Shown here one piece after another: positions 1 to 10,299 of a DNA stretch of 64,000 bases. Position numbers and translations under genes: made by a program. Origin of the DNA: Loripinus fragilis (lineage: Eukaryota > Mollusca > Bivalvia > Lucinida > Lucinidae); the NCBI GenBank assembly GCA_964019695.1, contig OZ026515.1, forward strand, positions 138,218,549-138,282,548, written 5' to 3'. The number at the start of each line of letters is the position of its first letter. Within the stretch, counting starts at the first letter, position 1. The notes beneath the pieces were generated by a model, which saw only the letters and a list, made by a program, of their open reading frames with translations, was not told the origin of the DNA and ran no database searches.

Positions 1-1541
1 CCAATGTTCGGATGAAAAAATCCCAATTTCAAGTCAGAAAAAAATAACAAAGAAAAAATCATCGTTTAGTCGAGTAAATTGTGTTTAAAATTGTTTATAT
101 GGGTTCCTGTTCGGACATTTTGACTATCGGCATATCAGTCGTGCAACTACGATGCCGAGGGTATTGTGCCCTCTAACGATCGGCATATCAGCCGTGGTTA
201 ACAGGTAATTTCCCCTGTAAGTACAACAATAAATTTAAACTTGTTCTCCGGATGCATAAAAAGATAAATACCAACTAGCTGATAAAATTGGGTAGCTTAA
301 TTTCGTACATCTGTGTGTAAGAATGGAGATGGAAATGATAGCAGCTAGATGTTATTTTGTCTATCTTAACTGTCTCTTGTCTATCACACCTAAAGGAGCT
401 GGTACTTTGGTGTAAGCTTCTGTAGTACCAAGTGCCCCATCCCATTCTTCAGTTTTTCTAACTTATTCGCACTTTATGTTGGATTGGGAAATGGCTGGGG
501 TGAACGGAAAGTCATAATGTATAAGGGAACCCCTGCCAGATGTTTTTTTAGTGTGTTTACTTAGTCATTTTCATGCAAATGTTGTAAAGGGGAGTCCCGC
601 TCAAATTTGTTTAGGGTGGGTTTGCAGAATTACTTTAAGCAGTTAATAGGAAATCTAAGCCTACTCTGTGCTTTCAAAATGCTTAGCTGTCGGAATTTTC
701 GTGGGCCCATGTACCCTCTAAAAATTGTGCCCTCTACATTTTTCCCTTTGTACCCTCAAAAATATGAGTGGATAGCCCTGGTAATAATTAACATTGCGCA
801 GTCTCATATAATACACCATGCAAGTTAACAGTACAGCTAAATTCAGATTAAATACGATGTGTTTTATGATTTGACAATATAGCTTACAACACTAAAAATT
901 CGTAATTTTAGGCGTTTTCGCGCTTAAATTCCCAATTCCAGGGGTATTTGTCATTGTCCCAAAATGGTTAATTAGACCATTGTTGTTTTGTTTTTTTTTT
1001 AAATTAACAAGTGAATTTAATTTATTCCATTACAATGGCGTAAAATTAACCGCGAATTTGCACGTAACCTATGGGTTCAGGCGATTGAGCTTGCCCTAGC
1101 CGTTATATGCATTTTCTTATAAGAACAGTGTAGCTATCGGTAAAGTCTCTTCTATCAATTACGAGTAGTTAAATGGTCACATGCGCAGATCCAGAGGGGG
1201 GATAGAGGGTCCGCACCGCTCCTGGAAAATCACAAGTTCTATTAGTTTCTAGAATAAGCATTTGGACCCCCGCCCCCGCCCCCATGGAAAAAGTTTGACC
1301 CCTTGGAATAGGTCGGACCCCCCCCCCCCCCCCCGAAACCTAGTAAAATTATAGATTTCTTTGAAATAAACCATTGATAAGCCACTGTAAAATTGTAAAA
1401 GTTGAGGACAAAAAAAGACAAAAACGTTGTAAGAGCTGTTTTCTGGCAGTCGCGCCTCGACCATCCTGGCAAAAATTCTTGGATCCGCGTATGGGTCAGC
1501 CAGCATCCAAACTCGGGCCACTATCGCCCTGCCAGCAAAAT
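1..1541. other. non-coding stretch, no gene seen
   Basis: AT-rich. It holds two near copies of CGGCATATCAG(T/C)CGTG around 128 and 180 separated by a short inverted piece (GATGCCGAG), and long C runs near 1265-1334. Small ORFs overlap the C runs and show no family features. Confidence 0.5.
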
Positions 1542-1693
1542 GTCATTCGGATGGCGTTTCAGTGGCGGGCCGATAATGGCCCGATTGTACGTGCTTACTG
1601 GGTGTTGATCAGTTTTGGTCATTCGGATGGCGTTTAGTGGCGGGCCGATAATAGCCCGATTGTACGTGCTTACTGGGTGTTGATCAGTTTTGA
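1542..1693. repeat. tandem duplication, 76 bp x 2
   Basis: A 76-bp sequence starting GTCATTCGGATGGCGTTT and ending near GTTGATCAGTTTTG occurs twice in a row (1542 and 1618 starts) with only two or three differences, so it is recent. The unit contains GGGCCGATAATNGCCCGA, itself a short palindrome. Confidence 0.85.
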
Positions 1694-2064
1694 ATCCTAC
1701 ATGTATTTATTCCTTGATCCTGGCTATGTTCTTTTCTGGTGTTCGGTTTGTTTCAGTGAACGTTTAATTTTACATTAATTTATTGTCAACACCACCCCCC
1801 CCCCCCCCATTTTCCTAAAAACTTAGGACTTAAAACATTGTTCCCAAACCCTTGCTGGTGAATTCCTAAAATTGAGACAGAAACAGGATCACAACCCCGC
1901 TGGTTTTAGATTCTAGCATGCAAAGGGAATTTCGTCTAAAACCAGCGAATTTGGTTGCGTTTATCGTCAGTATTTGAGAGCCGCCGAATATCTTTTTTAA
2001 AGATATTTCTTGTTATAACAAAAAAAGCGTAGACCCTAATGAAATTCATGAAATTATGCGTTCT

Positions 2065-2380
2065 GAGTTTTATCCACATCCAAATTAAAGATGAGGTTGG
2101 CGCCGTGAATCCAGTTTAAGCCCTCCAGTAAAATATTTTTAATGACCGTTCCAAGGCGGTACTTCTCTGTGGATCATTTATATTTATCTGTCTTTGTGTT
2201 TGCTATGCTTTTATGCGCGATTGTTTATTTGTGCCTTGTGGGCATCTGTTGGGAAAGGGCTGACATCTTGGCTCCAGTTTGTGGTGTCTAACTGTGAGGT
2301 TGTCACTTTCCCATTGGAATCCTGGGTCAGGTGTGGTACTTGATTGTATCGATTCCTGATCTTTACGCCCTTATTTACTT
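2065..2380 (+). repeat. retroelement tail fragment (type 1)
   Basis: Matches the sequence that follows the reverse-transcriptase relic at 30.8 kb: ATCCACATC..., GAGGTTGGCGCCGTGAA, TTTAAGCCCTCCAGTAAAAT, TTGTCACTTTCCCATTGG and TTGATTGTATCGATTCCTGA occur in the same order as at 31980-32016 plus 36143-36395. Only the tail is present, as for a 5'-truncated copy. Confidence 0.75.
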
Positions 2381-2620
2381 TAATAATAGAAACTTTTTCT
2401 CGCAACACGTTTCTAATTATATGTTTTGCGCATTACCTTCCCGTCTCTACTTGTCAAAAGAAAGCCAAAATCAATGTGCACTTCCACAAGAAGACAAGAA
2501 ATCCATTTAGCGTCTTTGATAAAGAGGATCTTACCATGTATAAGGGCCAGCAGATTGAAAGTTTCTGTAGCTTACATGAAGTATGCATGTTGGTGAAGGC
2601 ACAGGCTAAAAGAGCTTTGT

Positions 2621-3190
2621 CATTAAGAGGCCATTTTACGCCCCCCCCCCCCCACCCCTATGAGGCCAAAAATGAAAATTGCTTTTCACCAAATTCTTTT
2701 TATAAGTTTATTACAACAATGGCCAAAGTGTATAAGTCTTGTTTTAGTTGGAATTTTACTGTTGCTATGGTAGCAAAAATGGCCTCCAAAATAGGCTCAA
2801 AATTGACAATTGACCGTTTTGCAGCAAATTTGAGAAGTTTGACAGAGAAATTACCATAGAACACAACCAAATACCAAAAAGTTATTTTAACAGATGATGA
2901 AAACTATCATGGCACACAACATATTAAAATGATTTTTGGTATTTAGCAGTGCCGATATCTAATTCTTTAAAAATCCGTCTCTAAAATGCCTTAAATTTGG
3001 TTAAAAATGGCAATTTCTCTGTTTTAAGCCTATTTTGTCGGCCATTATTGTTACTATAGCAACGGTAAAATTTGAATAAATGCCGAAATTTTACACTTCA
3101 GTTATTCTTCTAATAAACCAATCAAAAGAAATTTGCGAAAACCAATTTCAGACTTTGGCTCCAGAGGGGGGCCAAATTAGCACCTTAATG
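2621..3190. mobile_element. palindromic foldback element, copy 1
   Basis: The two ends are long imperfect inverted repeats: left CATTAAGAGGCC, right CCTTAATG, with further pairing through the ATGGCC/GGCCAT and TACTATAGCAACGG segments toward the centre near 2900. A diverged second copy lies at 6722-7200. No protein is encoded: a 171-codon ORF ending at 2859 runs from unrelated flank into the left arm and is accidental. It contains a 13-14 base C run at about 2641. Confidence 0.7.
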
Positions 3191-3321
3191 CACGTACCCC
3201 TTTAGACATATATCACCGCCGGTTACGTCAGCATATTGGCGTTCAAAGGAAGTTAAAGCGCACATGAGATACATACCAACATCTCGTGTTCTGTTCCGCA
3301 TATATTTAAAAAATATCTGCT

Positions 3322-3645
3322 GGCCCCGAGGTTATAAAAATATTTCATGCTCAACTCAGCTGATTATAAAAATTATTATGCTCATAAATGTTAAAAAGCC
3401 AACAATTGTTGGCATTTGAACATTTATAAGCATGATAAATAGGCCAACAGTTGTTGACATTTTAACATTTAAAAGCATGGTAAATGGGCCAAAATTGTTG
3501 GCATTTTAACATTTATAAGCATGATAAATCCAGCATATGTGAGCTTGAAAGCAAACAAAAAAATCAGCATTTTAGTTTTTATGAGCAGTTGAAATCCCAT
3601 GCCTAGATGAGTTGAGCATGAAAAAAGTTTTATAACCTCCGGGCC
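3322..3645. mobile_element. MITE with internal 60-bp tandem repeats
   Basis: Ends are inverted repeats GGCCCCGAGGTTATAAAA (left) and its near complement ending CCTCCGGGCC (right), continuing through TTCATGCTCAACTCA. Between them three tandem copies of about 60 bp carry CCAACA(A/G)TTGTTGGCATTT, which is itself a hairpin. The right arm read backwards gives the residue string GPEVIKLFSCST that I have seen as a spurious peptide in other mollusc genomes. Confidence 0.75.
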
Positions 3646-3704
3646 GGAATCAGTAGTGACTAGTAGAATAGTTACGTGAACCAACCTTTGGCTGTTGTCA
3701 GTCC

Positions 3705-4190
3705 TGCCGCGTTTTAACTTGGATTAGTTTTGCTCCGGTATTCAGTTTTATGTACTGTTGAGTTGAGTCTTTATCTTTTGCTTTATCTCTTGTTAATATA
3801 TTGATGTATATGTTCTAGGAGATAATTCGAGGATAAGTTAGGGATCTTTCATACAAACCAAACATATATTATGTGTCTTGATCCACATCTGAACTAAGGG
3901 TGAGGTTGGCGCCCTGAAACTAGTTTAAGCCCTCCAGTTAAAATATTTTTACTGACCGTTCCAAGGCGGTGTTTCTTTTGCGGATCATCTTTGTTGTTTA
4001 TGTTTCGTGTTTGTCATGCTTTCTTGGCTGTTCATTGCAGCATTGTGGTCACCTGCTAGGAAAGAGTTAACCTCTTGGCTCGCTTGTGTGTGATGTATGA
4101 TTGTGGTTTTGTCACTTTCCCGCATGGTGTCCTGGGTCAGATTGGTACTTGATTGAATCGATTTCTGATCTTTGCTTCCTTACTTTTACA
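3705..4190 (+). repeat. retroelement tail fragment (type 1), longer copy
   Basis: Longer copy of the type 1 tail, starting near TTTTGCTCCGGTATTCAGTT and including TTATCTTTTGCTTTATCTC, ATATGTTCTAGGAGAT and GTGTCTTGATCCACATCTG, then the same block as at 2065-2380. It follows the order seen at 31840-32016 and 36143-36395. Confidence 0.75.
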
Positions 4191-4282
4191 GTTGCAAGGA
4201 AAATTGTCCATAATTACTGCAGGTAACTTTCAGAACGACAAAAATGATGTGCTAGGAGAACATGCTTTTTGACTTAGTAATA

Positions 4283-4380
4283 GTTGTACCATGTTTTGTC
4301 CACCTGTATGTGGAGATAAACCACTAAGCGAGTGTATTATCTTAGGTACAGGTGGACAACCATGGTATAACTATTTTATA
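4283..4380. repeat. hairpin, arms of about 28 bp
   Basis: ATAGTTGTACCATGTTTTGT... at 4287 is complementary to ...ACAACCATGGTATAACTAT ending near 4376, with CCACCTGTA/TACAGGTGG continuing the stem and a loop of about 40 bases. Confidence 0.75.
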
Positions 4381-4414
4381 CCATCGACATCAGTATAGAC
4401 GTTGCACACTATGA

Positions 4415-4920
4415 AATATTGCACGACCCTTGGGTCTGCACTATAATCACTATGTAAGTCCCCTCCATACATCCATCCGCCCGCCCGTCTGTTACCAGTT
4501 AGTGAGATGTTCATAACTCTTGAACCACGTGGTATATTTTGATCAAATTTTGCATACATTCCCTAGTATGCAGAAGTAGCAAGCAATTCAAAATCCACAG
4601 TAAGGTACTGTATATAATTGATCTCTTAGCAATGTTAATGAACTCAATACACTGATGTATTCTTAGTATTCATAAGGGTGTTATGGTTTTGCACGGCCCA
4701 TGGGTCTGCACTCTAACCACTGGTATGCAAAACGCTGACGAGGGTTTGCCGAGCACCATACCATTTTGGCCGATCGAGGTCTTTTAGTGAAAATCCTGAT
4801 AACTCTTGAACCACAACTCTTGAACCGAATGATATATTTTATCAAATTTTGCATACTGATACATTCTAACATCATAGGTATACAGGTATGCAAAACGTTG
4901 ACTAGGCTTCGCCAGAATTG
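4415..4920. repeat. dispersed repeat, GCACGACCCTTGGGTCTGCA family
   Basis: Two adjacent degenerate copies (about 4420-4575 and 4681-4920) of a unit beginning GCACGACCCTTGGGTCTGCA, followed by CATAACTCTTGAACC and ATCAAATTTTGCATAC. Further copies are at 48876-49330, 49611-49830 and 49915-50160. No coding frame is conserved. Confidence 0.7.
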
Positions 4921-5274
4921 TTTCCCATAAATCCAAGACCATTGCCTACGTTGTACAACGTAAGCGAATTAGCTCCCTTGTTGCATGGAAATATGTAACT
5001 TTGTTGTGTAGCAGTCCCAGATTACGATCCACAGATCCATAATTTATGGTGAACAATTGGAGTTCGAATTTATGAGGTTTTATTGTATATAAATGATAAT
5101 TATACCTTTGTAATTATATCTTTATTGTTGAATAATCGTAATTTTGCGGGAAACGCGGTCCACAGTTTGAATAATTTTAATATTTTTTCAGCTTTACCGA
5201 GAATGATACGTCTCCATATTGCCAATAGCATACACTGTAAAAGTAATCTAAGTCACTACCAAAAGAGGTGGCAG

Positions 5275-5476
5275 CCCGTGGTGTAGTGGGTAAGCGCTAT
5301 GTCTTGTAAACCAGGGGTCGCAGGTTCGATTCCCGGCTTCTCCATAAAACCATAAAACCACATAAAACCACTTTCGGTGAGCCTTCGGGTGCTCCCGTCA
5401 TATAATAAACACACAAATCATAAACCCTCCCGGCGGTACTGGTTTCTACCCAGGGAAAGCCACAAAAAGTTTTTTT
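5275..5476 (+). mobile_element. tRNA-derived SINE with 12-bp target duplication
   Basis: A 202-bp SINE. The head has an A box-like TGGTGTAGTGGGTAAGCGC and a B box GGTTCGATTCC at the spacing of a tRNA gene, so it would be transcribed by RNA polymerase III. A non-tRNA body follows and the 3' end is an A/T run. It is flanked by the exact 12-bp duplication AAGAGGTGGCAG (5263-5274 and 5477-5488), good evidence for LINE-mediated retroposition and a fairly young insertion. Confidence 0.9.
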
Positions 5477-5757
5477 AAGAGGTGGCAGCTGAGCTGCTAT
5501 CCATTTTGGTGTAAATATACAACTACTTTTCTATTAAAACAACTTGAAGGCAACATTTCTCAAATAAATGTGATCAATATCAAAATATTTCTACCTGTTA
5601 TTGCAGTAGTAATTATACGGATCAGTACAATCGAACGGAACATACTTTTTAAAGCTGTTGAAAGGTTACACCAAAATCAGGGGCAGTTCAGCTGCAACTA
5701 AACTTGGTATAAAGTTACAATTATATAACAACGTATGCCCTTTCCATTAACATAATT

Positions 5758-5993
5758 GAGCCGCGGCATGAGATTTACAACAAATTGGTATGTGCGGCCA
5801 GCAAAGCATCAGATCAGCTTGCGCATACACGCAGTCTGATCAGCGCCATTGCTAGTCGATTGAATATTCTATGAGCGACAAGCTACTGACTGAACATCAC
5901 ATGGAGTTCTCAATTTAAAAGAAGGCTGCACATGCTCGTCTGAGTCTAATCATGTCAAAATGTCACATTGTTGGAAATTTCATGTCACGGCTC
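5758..5993. mobile_element. MITE family G, copy 1
   Basis: Ends GAGCCGCGGCATGAGATTT and a complementary AAATTTCATGTCACGGCTC; target duplication AATT on both sides. The interior has the core GATCAGCTTGCGCATACACG CAGTCTGATCAG, an imperfect palindrome. Other copies: 6022, 24211, 48049, 56771. Confidence 0.8.
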
Positions 5994-6021
5994 AATTATG
6001 TATTACCTTTACTGTGAGATG

Positions 6022-6258
6022 CAGCCAGTGCATGAGATTTCCAACAATGTGGTATCTGCGACCAGCAAAGCCTCAGATCAGCCTGCGCTTTCGCGCAGTC
6101 TGATCAGAGCATTTGCTTGTCGCTTGAGTATTCTATAAGTGTTAAGCTACTGACTGAATACCATTTGGAGTTTCTAAGCTTAAAAGAAGGCTACAGAGCC
6201 TCGTCCAAGTCGACACTTGTCGAAATGACAAACTGTTGGAAATCTCATGCACTGGCTC
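6022..6258. mobile_element. MITE family G, copy 2
   Basis: Same family as the neighbour at 5758, in the same orientation, with terminal repeats GCAGCCAGTGCATGAGATTT / AAATCTCATGCACTGGCTC. The two copies are separated by only 28 bases, suggesting tandem insertion or local duplication. Confidence 0.8.
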
Positions 6259-6721
6259 ATTAATTATTATTATATTCACGCTGCATATCTTTAACAAGTC
6301 TGTCACGTGGTTGTCTGTGGGTCAGAGCTGTTGTACGTAATTACAGTTTCCTACGATTCAAGTGTTTTCATTTTTTGCATAATCTTATACTTTGAACTTT
6401 CGCAAAAATGCCTTATTGCGAAAACAGATCAGGATTGTTTGTTTTACGTATGTATGCAGGAAAACTGAACAACGTCATCAAAAAGCAGACCTTAAGTCCG
6501 AGTTTCTGTGGATATCAGTCAAAGTGTTTCTTATGTTTCTATCCATTTTTTCTAGAAACATAGTTATTAGCTTGAGGGATACCCCAGATCCTGGCCATCC
6601 CTAATACAGCTGTTCTGCTTCCAACTGTAGTTTACAGAGGACCTTATATTATCGAAATTAAACTCAACTCGTTTAGTAAATTCTTTAATACAGCAGCAAG
6701 AATGAGGTAGCTACGTGTATT

Positions 6722-7200
6722 TACGGGGCTTATTTGGCCCACTCTGAAGCCAAACACTTAAAGTTACTTTTCACCAATTTTTTGCTGAATGGTCTATTTA
6801 AAACTTTACGCAAGTGTAAAAGTTTTGGGTTTCTTTAACGCTTTACCTTTGCTATAGTGACAGAAAAATGGCCACCAAAATAAGCCTACAATTGAGAAAT
6901 CACCATTTTTGACCAAAATTGAGGCTTTCGGAGACCGTTTTTTAAAAATAAGCTAAAAGCACAGCTAAATACCAAAACAACCAAAATGTTGTGTTATCAT
7001 CTGTTAAAATATCGTTTTGGTATTTGCTTGTGTTCTATGTTAATTTCTCTCACAGGTCTCATAATTGTTCCAAAATGGTCACTTTCCCATATTCAGCCTA
7101 TTTGGCGGCCACTTTTGTTACTATAGCAGCGGTAAAAGTCACCGTGAGGAAGAGACACAGAACAACGAAAATCACATGACACCAAATGGCACTTAAAGTA
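6722..7200. mobile_element. palindromic foldback element, copy 2
   Basis: Diverged relative of the element at 2621-3190: ACTTTTCACCAA, CTATAGTGACAGAAAAATGGCC and, on the other arm, GCGGCCACTTTTGTTACTATAGCA. The arms are mutually complementary around a centre near 6965. Confidence 0.65.
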
Positions 7201-7300
7201 AAGCAGCCAGCTCTCTCTTCCTCGGCGAGATGATTGCAAAACTAGAAACGGCATTAACACAAGAACCAAACACTAAAAATAGTAAGTGAGTATGAACAAA
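7190..7300 (-). repeat. retroelement tail fragment (type 2)
   Basis: CAGCTCTCTCTTCC, GATGATTGCAAAACTAGAA and AGTGAGTATGA match the tail next to the reverse-transcriptase relic at 39.4-40.7 kb. Confidence 0.6.
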
Positions 7301-7609
7301 ACAATGGGAACAGCTATAAAGTCACATTGCAAAAAGAGAAATTAAAGTAATGCGATATACATATTGTTTGTCTTCAAAACGAATGCTAAACAGTCTTAAT
7401 CCTGATCATGCTGCTCCTCTAGGAGCAGGCTGATCTAGGTTTACGCTACAGATAGGTTTAACGGTCCGAATAGTAGGCCTAAGTAAAAGCTAAATACCAT
7501 ACGGACAATTTCTCGAGAAATAGTTTTAAAGTTTGTAACCGGATATGCCTCAAATTGGCCTGCACAGCTACAGATACTCCAGAATGTCATAGTTTTGAAT
7601 GCAAATATA

Positions 7610-9002
7610 CTCGGCCAAAAGTTTTGGACCACCAACTATTTTCACCCTTTTTGGAGTTATTTTAACACAAAACAAAGAACACTTCACGTTTCTGCATTTT
7701 ATTCCTGATCAGCATAAATAAAAAAATCGATTCCAAAGTGGTGTCAGCACCCACTAATCCTTACAGGGGTCTTCCAAAAAGTGTCCCAAAAGTCAATCAT
7801 GTGTGAAACCACCATTATTACGCAGGCATGAATATTCGTGGACTCTGTTCTTTGACGAGTAGACGAGTTTCCGGATAGTATGATATGGAATTCTGGCCCA
7901 TTCTTCTCTCAGAAATGGCTGAAGATCTTGCAGTGTGCTGTTTTGCTCCAGACATCCTAAGAACATCATAAATCTGGAGAAATCACAGGACCATTTTGTT
8001 CACGTTGTTTGTACACATAAAGTCATTTACAATAGAGTCCATGCTCGATGGCGTATGGAAAATAGAGTCGGTAACTGTTATCCGTCGCAGAAATGGCGCA
8101 CGTGCAGCGTAAGAACTTCGTTTACGTAACGTTGCCGATTAAAGTTTGCTTCAATGAAGACCAGATCCTGGGCCACACCATGGTGATGTAAGATTATTCA
8201 GCCGTCGTTGTAACATTGAATCGCCCCAAGTGTGGCATATCCTTAAAGAGTCCTGTTCACCTGCAGCACTCTCTGATTCTGTTAATGATCTGATGGCTTG
8301 CTTGGAACCTTCTCGCTGCTTCCCAGTTTGCCATTAGTGTGTAAGGAATCTAGGGCTCGAGCCCCATCGATTTCACCTTGCTTATTGTATTGCACCCTCG
8401 CAGACATCTTGTTACTGAATATGATGTGCATAAACTGATGGTTTAAACTTTAACTGGTCTTAGAACATGATTTGTATAATTTTGAAAGTGAACTGTTTTT
8501 TTTAAAAGCTCGCCATAATTGCAAGAAATGGATGAAAACTTGGTAAAACAGTTGCCTTGGATACAATGAAAAAAACATGAAATTGAGGTGAAGTCTAACC
8601 TGTCAGAACTTGAAATGCATGATTTTTAAGTGAGTTGGTTTATTGCAGCAATGCCATAAGAAAATGGCTTTGCAAATTGCGATTTTTGTATGGAAATTAC
8701 AATAAACTGTGATATGCAGACTTCAGAGCCTTCAATTTCGGTCAAGTTGGTTCACTGTTTTTGACACACTACTGTACTTTAGAACCCTGGTCACGCACTG
8801 TTGATTTATGCTAGGGCTTACTTCGTTTTCTTGCCGTTCTTGTGTTTGAGATGTTAGAAATGACCTATATATATATAATATAATAGTAAAAAAAAATCAT
8901 TCATGGGCTTATGTTGTTTATTTTTTTCATATATATATATAAGCTATAAAAATATTTGAAAAAAATGTAGGTGGTCCAAAACTTCTTTTATGCTGAGTTT
9001 AG
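7610..9002 (-). mobile_element. decayed Tc1/mariner transposon
   Basis: Ends carry GGTGGTCCAAAACTT in inverted orientation (left CCAAAAGTTTTGGACCACC near 7615, right GGTGGTCCAAAACTT near 8970), and TA dinucleotides flank at 7608-7609 and 9003-9004, as expected of Tc1/mariner. A transposase relic lies inside on the minus strand. Confidence 0.75.
7793..8440 (-). pseudogene. Tc1/mariner transposase relic
   Basis: Minus-strand fragments in more than one frame. The C-terminal 47 codons (about 7940-7796) are open and read TLQDLQPFLREEWARIPY, IRKLVYSS and GGFTHD before a stop, matching the end of Tc1 transposases (LxxEWxxIPxxxIxxLVxSM ... GGHTxY). Upstream pieces such as EANFNRQRYVNEVL correspond to the catalytic-domain region. 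Many stops and frameshifts; not functional. Confidence 0.75.
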
Positions 9003-9427
9003 TACCGCGGATTAGTAATTAAGTTTGATCGCAACGTGGATGTGCAAGCTCATATGTTGTTAGCAGTTCACATACAGAACGCAGAATTTCTCATATCTGA
9101 TTTTCAGAACGGCATGGAAAGTTACTTATTTCTTATTTGACCTGATTGTACTTATCGAGTTGGGAATACAATACAACTGGCGTACGCATCTAAAGTTAGA
9201 ACAGTTCGTTGCCAACCCATACAATGTGTAGCCTTTTGTTCCTACATGATGAACAGTACCAACAAATATGAGCACTTTTTGTTACTATTGTTTACTCTTT
9301 AAAAAGACGTGCATGCCTAGCTATCATGCGTATCGGTTCGATCCTTCATTTTTCTTCCATTTTTATGCGAGCCACAGATTTGACCGAGTATTCACTGATA
9401 GTCTTTGTAAAGTACTATTTTCTACAA

Positions 9428-9680
9428 AAGCCTATTGGGGCCATTTTGTCTTAGTTCTTAGGTATAACGTCTAATGTATAATGTCTTAGCTCCTACGTCT
9501 TATGTATTTTCACTTGCTTATTAGTACATGAAAGCGGAAAAAATATGGACGATGTTACAGATGCCGATTTTTAATAAAATACAAAAGACCTAAGACATAA
9601 AACCTAAGACCAAATACCTAAGACAAAATACCTAATACATTATACCTAAGATCTAAGACAAAATGCGCTCAAATAGCCTT
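9428..9680. mobile_element. foldback element with CTAAGAC-type subrepeats
   Basis: Left end AAGCCTATT...GCCATTTTGTCTTAG and right end CTAAGACAAAATGCGCTCAAATAGCCTT are inverted. Each arm is made of short degenerate repeats of about 14-17 bp (CCTAAGACAWAA on the right, its complement on the left), around a 70-base loop. Confidence 0.7.
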
Positions 9681-9889
9681 CCGTAATTTTCACATACGTG
9701 TATAATAGTCTTGTTTTAGATTATTATTTATAGAGAGATTCATTGGCATTATACTCAACAACAAAAAAATAAGGAAATTGTGTTTGAGGGGCTATGACAA
9801 AAGGTCTAAAACATTTAAAGACTTTTGAATTTCACAATAGTATAATGTGACTGTTTTTCTTTATAATTATATGTTTAAAACCTAGAACG

Positions 9890-10297
9890 ACATATCTGGT
9901 GGTTATAGAGGGACACTTGATCAGTCAAGTGTACATGGATGAGGTGTTGAGGTCTGTTGTCCTGCCTTTTTGTGGGAAAACCAGTGACAGTACCGTGCCT
10001 AGGATGACAATGCCAGAACACATCTCACTAGAATCGGCAAAAACAATGCTGTGCGCATTGACTGACAGTTCACTTACCCAACATGTTTAAAATTTTAACA
10101 TGTCTATCACATTTTTGGACAGCGGGTCCAACGCATAATAATGGCATCAAGAAACACCCAGCCTCTCGATGCAGTGTAACAGGAGATGTTGATGCTGATC
10201 CCTCAACACCAAATCACCAGTATTCAGAGTATGCCAAACCCGTGCTAGTCGTGATTTGCCGCTGACTGGGGACACACTCGTTACTGATGAAGCATTC
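9890..10297 (+). pseudogene. second Tc1/mariner transposase relic
   Basis: Plus-strand fragments: GHLISQVYMDEVLRSVVLPF in one frame, DDNARTHLTRI in another (matching the Tc1 QDNARPHTAR motif), then QEMLMLIPQHQITSIQSMPN and a final DWGHTRY (matching EWxxIPQxxIxxLIxSM and GGHTRY). The order is right and the frame changes at least twice. It is a different copy from the one at 7.8 kb, in the opposite orientation. Confidence 0.75.
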
Positions 10298-10299
10298 TC

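Noticed and set aside
2344..2859. 171-codon plus-strand ORF, longest simple ORF in the first 20 kb
   Set aside because: It crosses from a retroelement tail through a poly-C run (poly-proline) into the arm of a foldback element, has no domain and is not kept in the second copy at 6.7 kb.
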